DNA from: Brumimicrobium sp035497735
Lineage (GTDB): Bacteria; Bacteroidota; Bacteroidia; Flavobacteriales_D; Crocinitomicaceae
Direction of reading: 5' to 3'
Length of the DNA stretch: 64,000 bases
Assembly (NCBI GenBank): GCA_035497735.1
Contig: DATJCX010000004.1
Span: forward strand, 13,347 to 77,346
The notes under the pieces were generated by a model, which saw only the letters and a list, made by a program, of their open reading frames with translations, did no database searches and was not told the DNA's origin. This document shows, piece by piece, positions 62,440 through 64,000 of this stretch (positions are counted from its first letter, which is position 1; every line of letters begins with the position of its first letter). The position numbers and the translations under genes are program-made.

Positions 62440-62503
62440 ATTCTTTTATTGTTATTAAGGGCTTCATAGTGACAGTGTCAAGAAAAAGCCCTAGAATTTT
62501 TAA

Positions 62504-64000
62504 TTATCTTTTTAAATAAACAAAACCTTTATAAACGTTCCCTGCATTAGGGGTCGAGATGTCTCCACCAAGTTTTAGCACGTAGTAGTACGTTCCTTCA
62601 GGTAGTTCTTCTTCTCCGATATTTAATGCGTTTTGTGATTGACCATTCCAATCGTTCAGGTAGTCGCTAGAGTTGTAAACTTCAGCTCCCCATTTGTTGT
62701 AAATCCATAATTCACTGTTGGGGTACATGCTTAAATTCTCTACAACGAAGTAATCGTTTTTACCATCTCCGTTTGGTGAGAATACTTCAGTGATATTTAT
62801 GTTACAGATATCAACCGAAAGTGTTACATCCATTTCAACAAAACATCCGTTTGAATTTTGGGCAACTAAGATATAATTACCATCATTCATTAAGCCTGCA
62901 TCTTGGATAGTATAGTTCGCGCCGTTGTTAACTAAGTCTTCATCAAAGTACCAATAGTAATCATTACTACTTGATGGACTATCGACAGTCATTGTTACAT
63001 TCTCGCCTGAACAAACACTGTATTGTGTTTCAGCTGATAGGGTTGGAATATCATTTACGACTATTGTTGTAGTGCTTGAATTTTCACAACCATTGCCGTC
63101 TGTATAATCGTAAGTGATGATATGTGTTCCAATACCAGCGATACTCGGGTCAAAGTTGTTCCCGTTGATTCCAACTCCTGAGAATGTTCCACCAACTGGG
63201 TTGCCAGAAAGTGTTATTAAATCATTATTGATACATAAGTCTGCAACTGGATCAATTGATACAACTGGCAGTGCATTTACTGTAACTTCTACATCATCCG
63301 TTGAAGTACAACCATTCAGAACCGCAGTTACTGTGTAAGTTGTCGTTCCAACAGTAGGAGTGAACGGTGTTCCGTCTGTAACTCCATTGTTCCAAGTAAT
63401 TGTTGCTCCATCAGGATTTGATGCTGTTAAAGTTACTTCTTCGTTTTCACAAAGCACTTCGTCCAAACCAGCGTTAACTACAGGTGCATCTGGATCTTCC
63501 AAAGTAATTATCGTGTTATCTAATTTTGGACAACCGTCAAGTGTTACTTCGAAGTCAGTGTAAGTACCAGCTTCGAGGTCTGTGATAAGGATTTCACCAT
63601 TTACATCAGCTGTGTAAGTAACCGCGATTCCGTTGTTGTAATTAACATCGTAACTATCCCCAGCATTTAATCCAGTTAAAGTGATTGTTCCTTCAGTACC
63701 ACCACAAGTTGTCGGGTTGGTGAAACTCACTGTATAGTTCGGAACCTCTTTTACTACGATTGTTGTCGTTGCAGCGTTCTCACATGTATTTCCGTCTGTG
63801 TATTCGTATGTTATTGTGTGCGTTCCAACTCCAGCAAGGCTAGGGTCGAAGTCATCACCAGTAATTCCATTTCCAGAGAATGTTCCACCGTTTGGTGTTC
63901 CTACTAAGCTAATGACTGCATTGTCTTCACAAAGGTCTGCAACTGGGTCAATTGATACAACTGGCAGTGCATTTACTGTAACTTCCACATCATCTGTTGA
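62504..64000 (-). CDS. T9SS type B (gliding-motility C-terminal domain) repeat adhesin, 3' part only
   Basis: The frame is open to the window edge, so the N terminus and many repeats are outside. The visible 499 residues hold HYR/Ig-like repeats, with two nearly identical blocks each beginning STDDVEVTVNALPVVSIDPV about 710 bp apart. The end is the type B C-terminal domain: EVFSPNGDGKNDYFVVEN, LWIYNKWGAEVYNS and GTYYYVLKLGG. The apparent GTG start within the window is not real. Paired with PorP/SprF, it should be displayed on the surface as a large adhesin. Confidence 0.93.
   Translation of the reverse strand, partial: STDDVEVTVNALPVVSIDPVADLCEDNAVISLVGTPNGGTFSGNGITGDDFDPSLAGVGTHTITYEYTDGNTCENAATTTIVVKEVPNYTVSFTNPTTCGGTEGTITLTGLNAGDSYDVNYNNGIAVTYTADVNGEILITDLEAGTYTDFEVTLDGCPKLDNTIITLEDPDAPVVNAGLDEVLCENEEVTLTASNPDGATITWNNGVTDGTPFTPTVGTTTYTVTAVLNGCTSTDDVEVTVNALPVVSIDPVADLCINNDLITLSGNPVGGTFSGVGINGNNFDPSIAGIGTHIITYDYTDGNGCENSSTTTIVVNDIPTLSAETQYSVCSGENVTMTVDSPSSSNDYYWYFDEDLVNNGANYTIQDAGLMNDGNYILVAQNSNGCFVEMDVTLSVDICNINITEVFSPNGDGKNDYFVVENLSMYPNSELWIYNKWGAEVYNSSDYLNDWNGQSQNALNIGEEELPEGTYYYVLKLGGDISTPNAGNVYKGFVYLKR
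63244..64000 (-). repeat. Intragenic ~710-bp repeat in the type B adhesin
   Basis: The stretch with AACTGG(A/G)TCAATTGATACAA and CTGGCAGTGCATTTACTGTA occurs near 63246-63300 and again near 63950-64000, differing at only a few bases. The encoded blocks diverge beyond it. Such repeats recombine and can change adhesin length. Confidence 0.75.

Noticed and set aside
62504..63988. Complete adhesin gene starting at the GTG at 63988
   Set aside because: The frame stays open to base 64000 and repeats continue; the start lies outside the window.

Overview
The window is AT-rich DNA from a free-living member of the Bacteroidetes, most likely of the order Flavobacteriales. The evidence is type IX secretion (T9SS) C-terminal sorting domains of type A and type B, a PorP/SprF protein beside an OmpA/TPR protein, a TamA/TamB pair, several TAnnTTTG promoter elements, Bacteroidetes-style arginine decarboxylase, TIGR02757, and weak Shine-Dalgarno sequences. 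I see no tRNA, rRNA, CRISPR array, intact prophage or intact insertion sequence.

Layout. 1-9.65 kb (+): the 3' part of parC/gyrA, priA, an OmpA protein, pyrE with an SRPBCC gene, a hotdog thioesterase with a MORN-repeat protein, and murQ. 9.7-20.8 kb (-): a decapitated MFS remnant, a GldL-like membrane protein, a TamA-like/TamB pair, an AsmA-like protein and a lipoprotein. 21.1-23.8 kb (+): two adjacent DEAD-box helicases. 23.8-24.7 kb: a recombination scar where 5'-truncated epimerase and MlaF-type ATPase genes meet head to head. 24.7-28.6 kb: a membrane protein, proline dehydrogenase, aroB, a beta-barrel protein and a DUF5522 gene. 28.57-29.5 kb: a non-coding array of tandem repeats whose first unit is a 128-bp imperfect palindrome. 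29.6-32.9 kb (-): a polyamine operon of arginine decarboxylase, agmatinase and a deoxyhypusine-synthase-like enzyme.

33.6-37.6 kb (+): an orphan gene, a PIG-L deacetylase and proC. 37.7-41.8 kb (-): two T9SS cargo proteins with nearly identical sorting domains, plus a haem-binding lipoprotein. The first cargo gene, a beta-propeller protein, lies behind a clear cobalamin riboswitch, which suggests a T9SS-exported counterpart of the vitamin B12-capturing protein BtuG. 41.9-46.7 kb (+): a transglutaminase-like protein, a SRAP/YedK protein, a SanA-like protein and an S9 peptidase. 46.7-52.7 kb: TIGR02757 and LolD, a site-2 protease overlapping a Smr-domain gene, glutathione peroxidase, a DHA2 efflux pump and a DUF937 protein. 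52.8-54.9 kb (-): a YtxH/holin-like envelope-stress operon and a small T9SS cargo protein.

55.1-59.4 kb (+) looks like a nitrosative-stress island: a RIC/ScdA di-iron protein fused to two DUF2249 domains, a DUF1858-DUF2249 protein, an NnrS- or oxidase-like membrane protein, a MIP18-type Fe-S assembly protein and an Rrf2 regulator. Two dyads upstream are candidate operators. 59.5-64 kb (-): a T9SS adhesin locus of a type B-sorted repeat protein (cut by the window edge), PorP/SprF and a TPR-PD40-OmpA protein.

The best candidates for further work are the riboswitch/propeller unit, the palindromic repeat array, the polyamine operon with its DHS-like enzyme, and the DUF2249-rich nitrosative-stress cluster. 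Function assignments come from motif recognition by eye, not from database searches.
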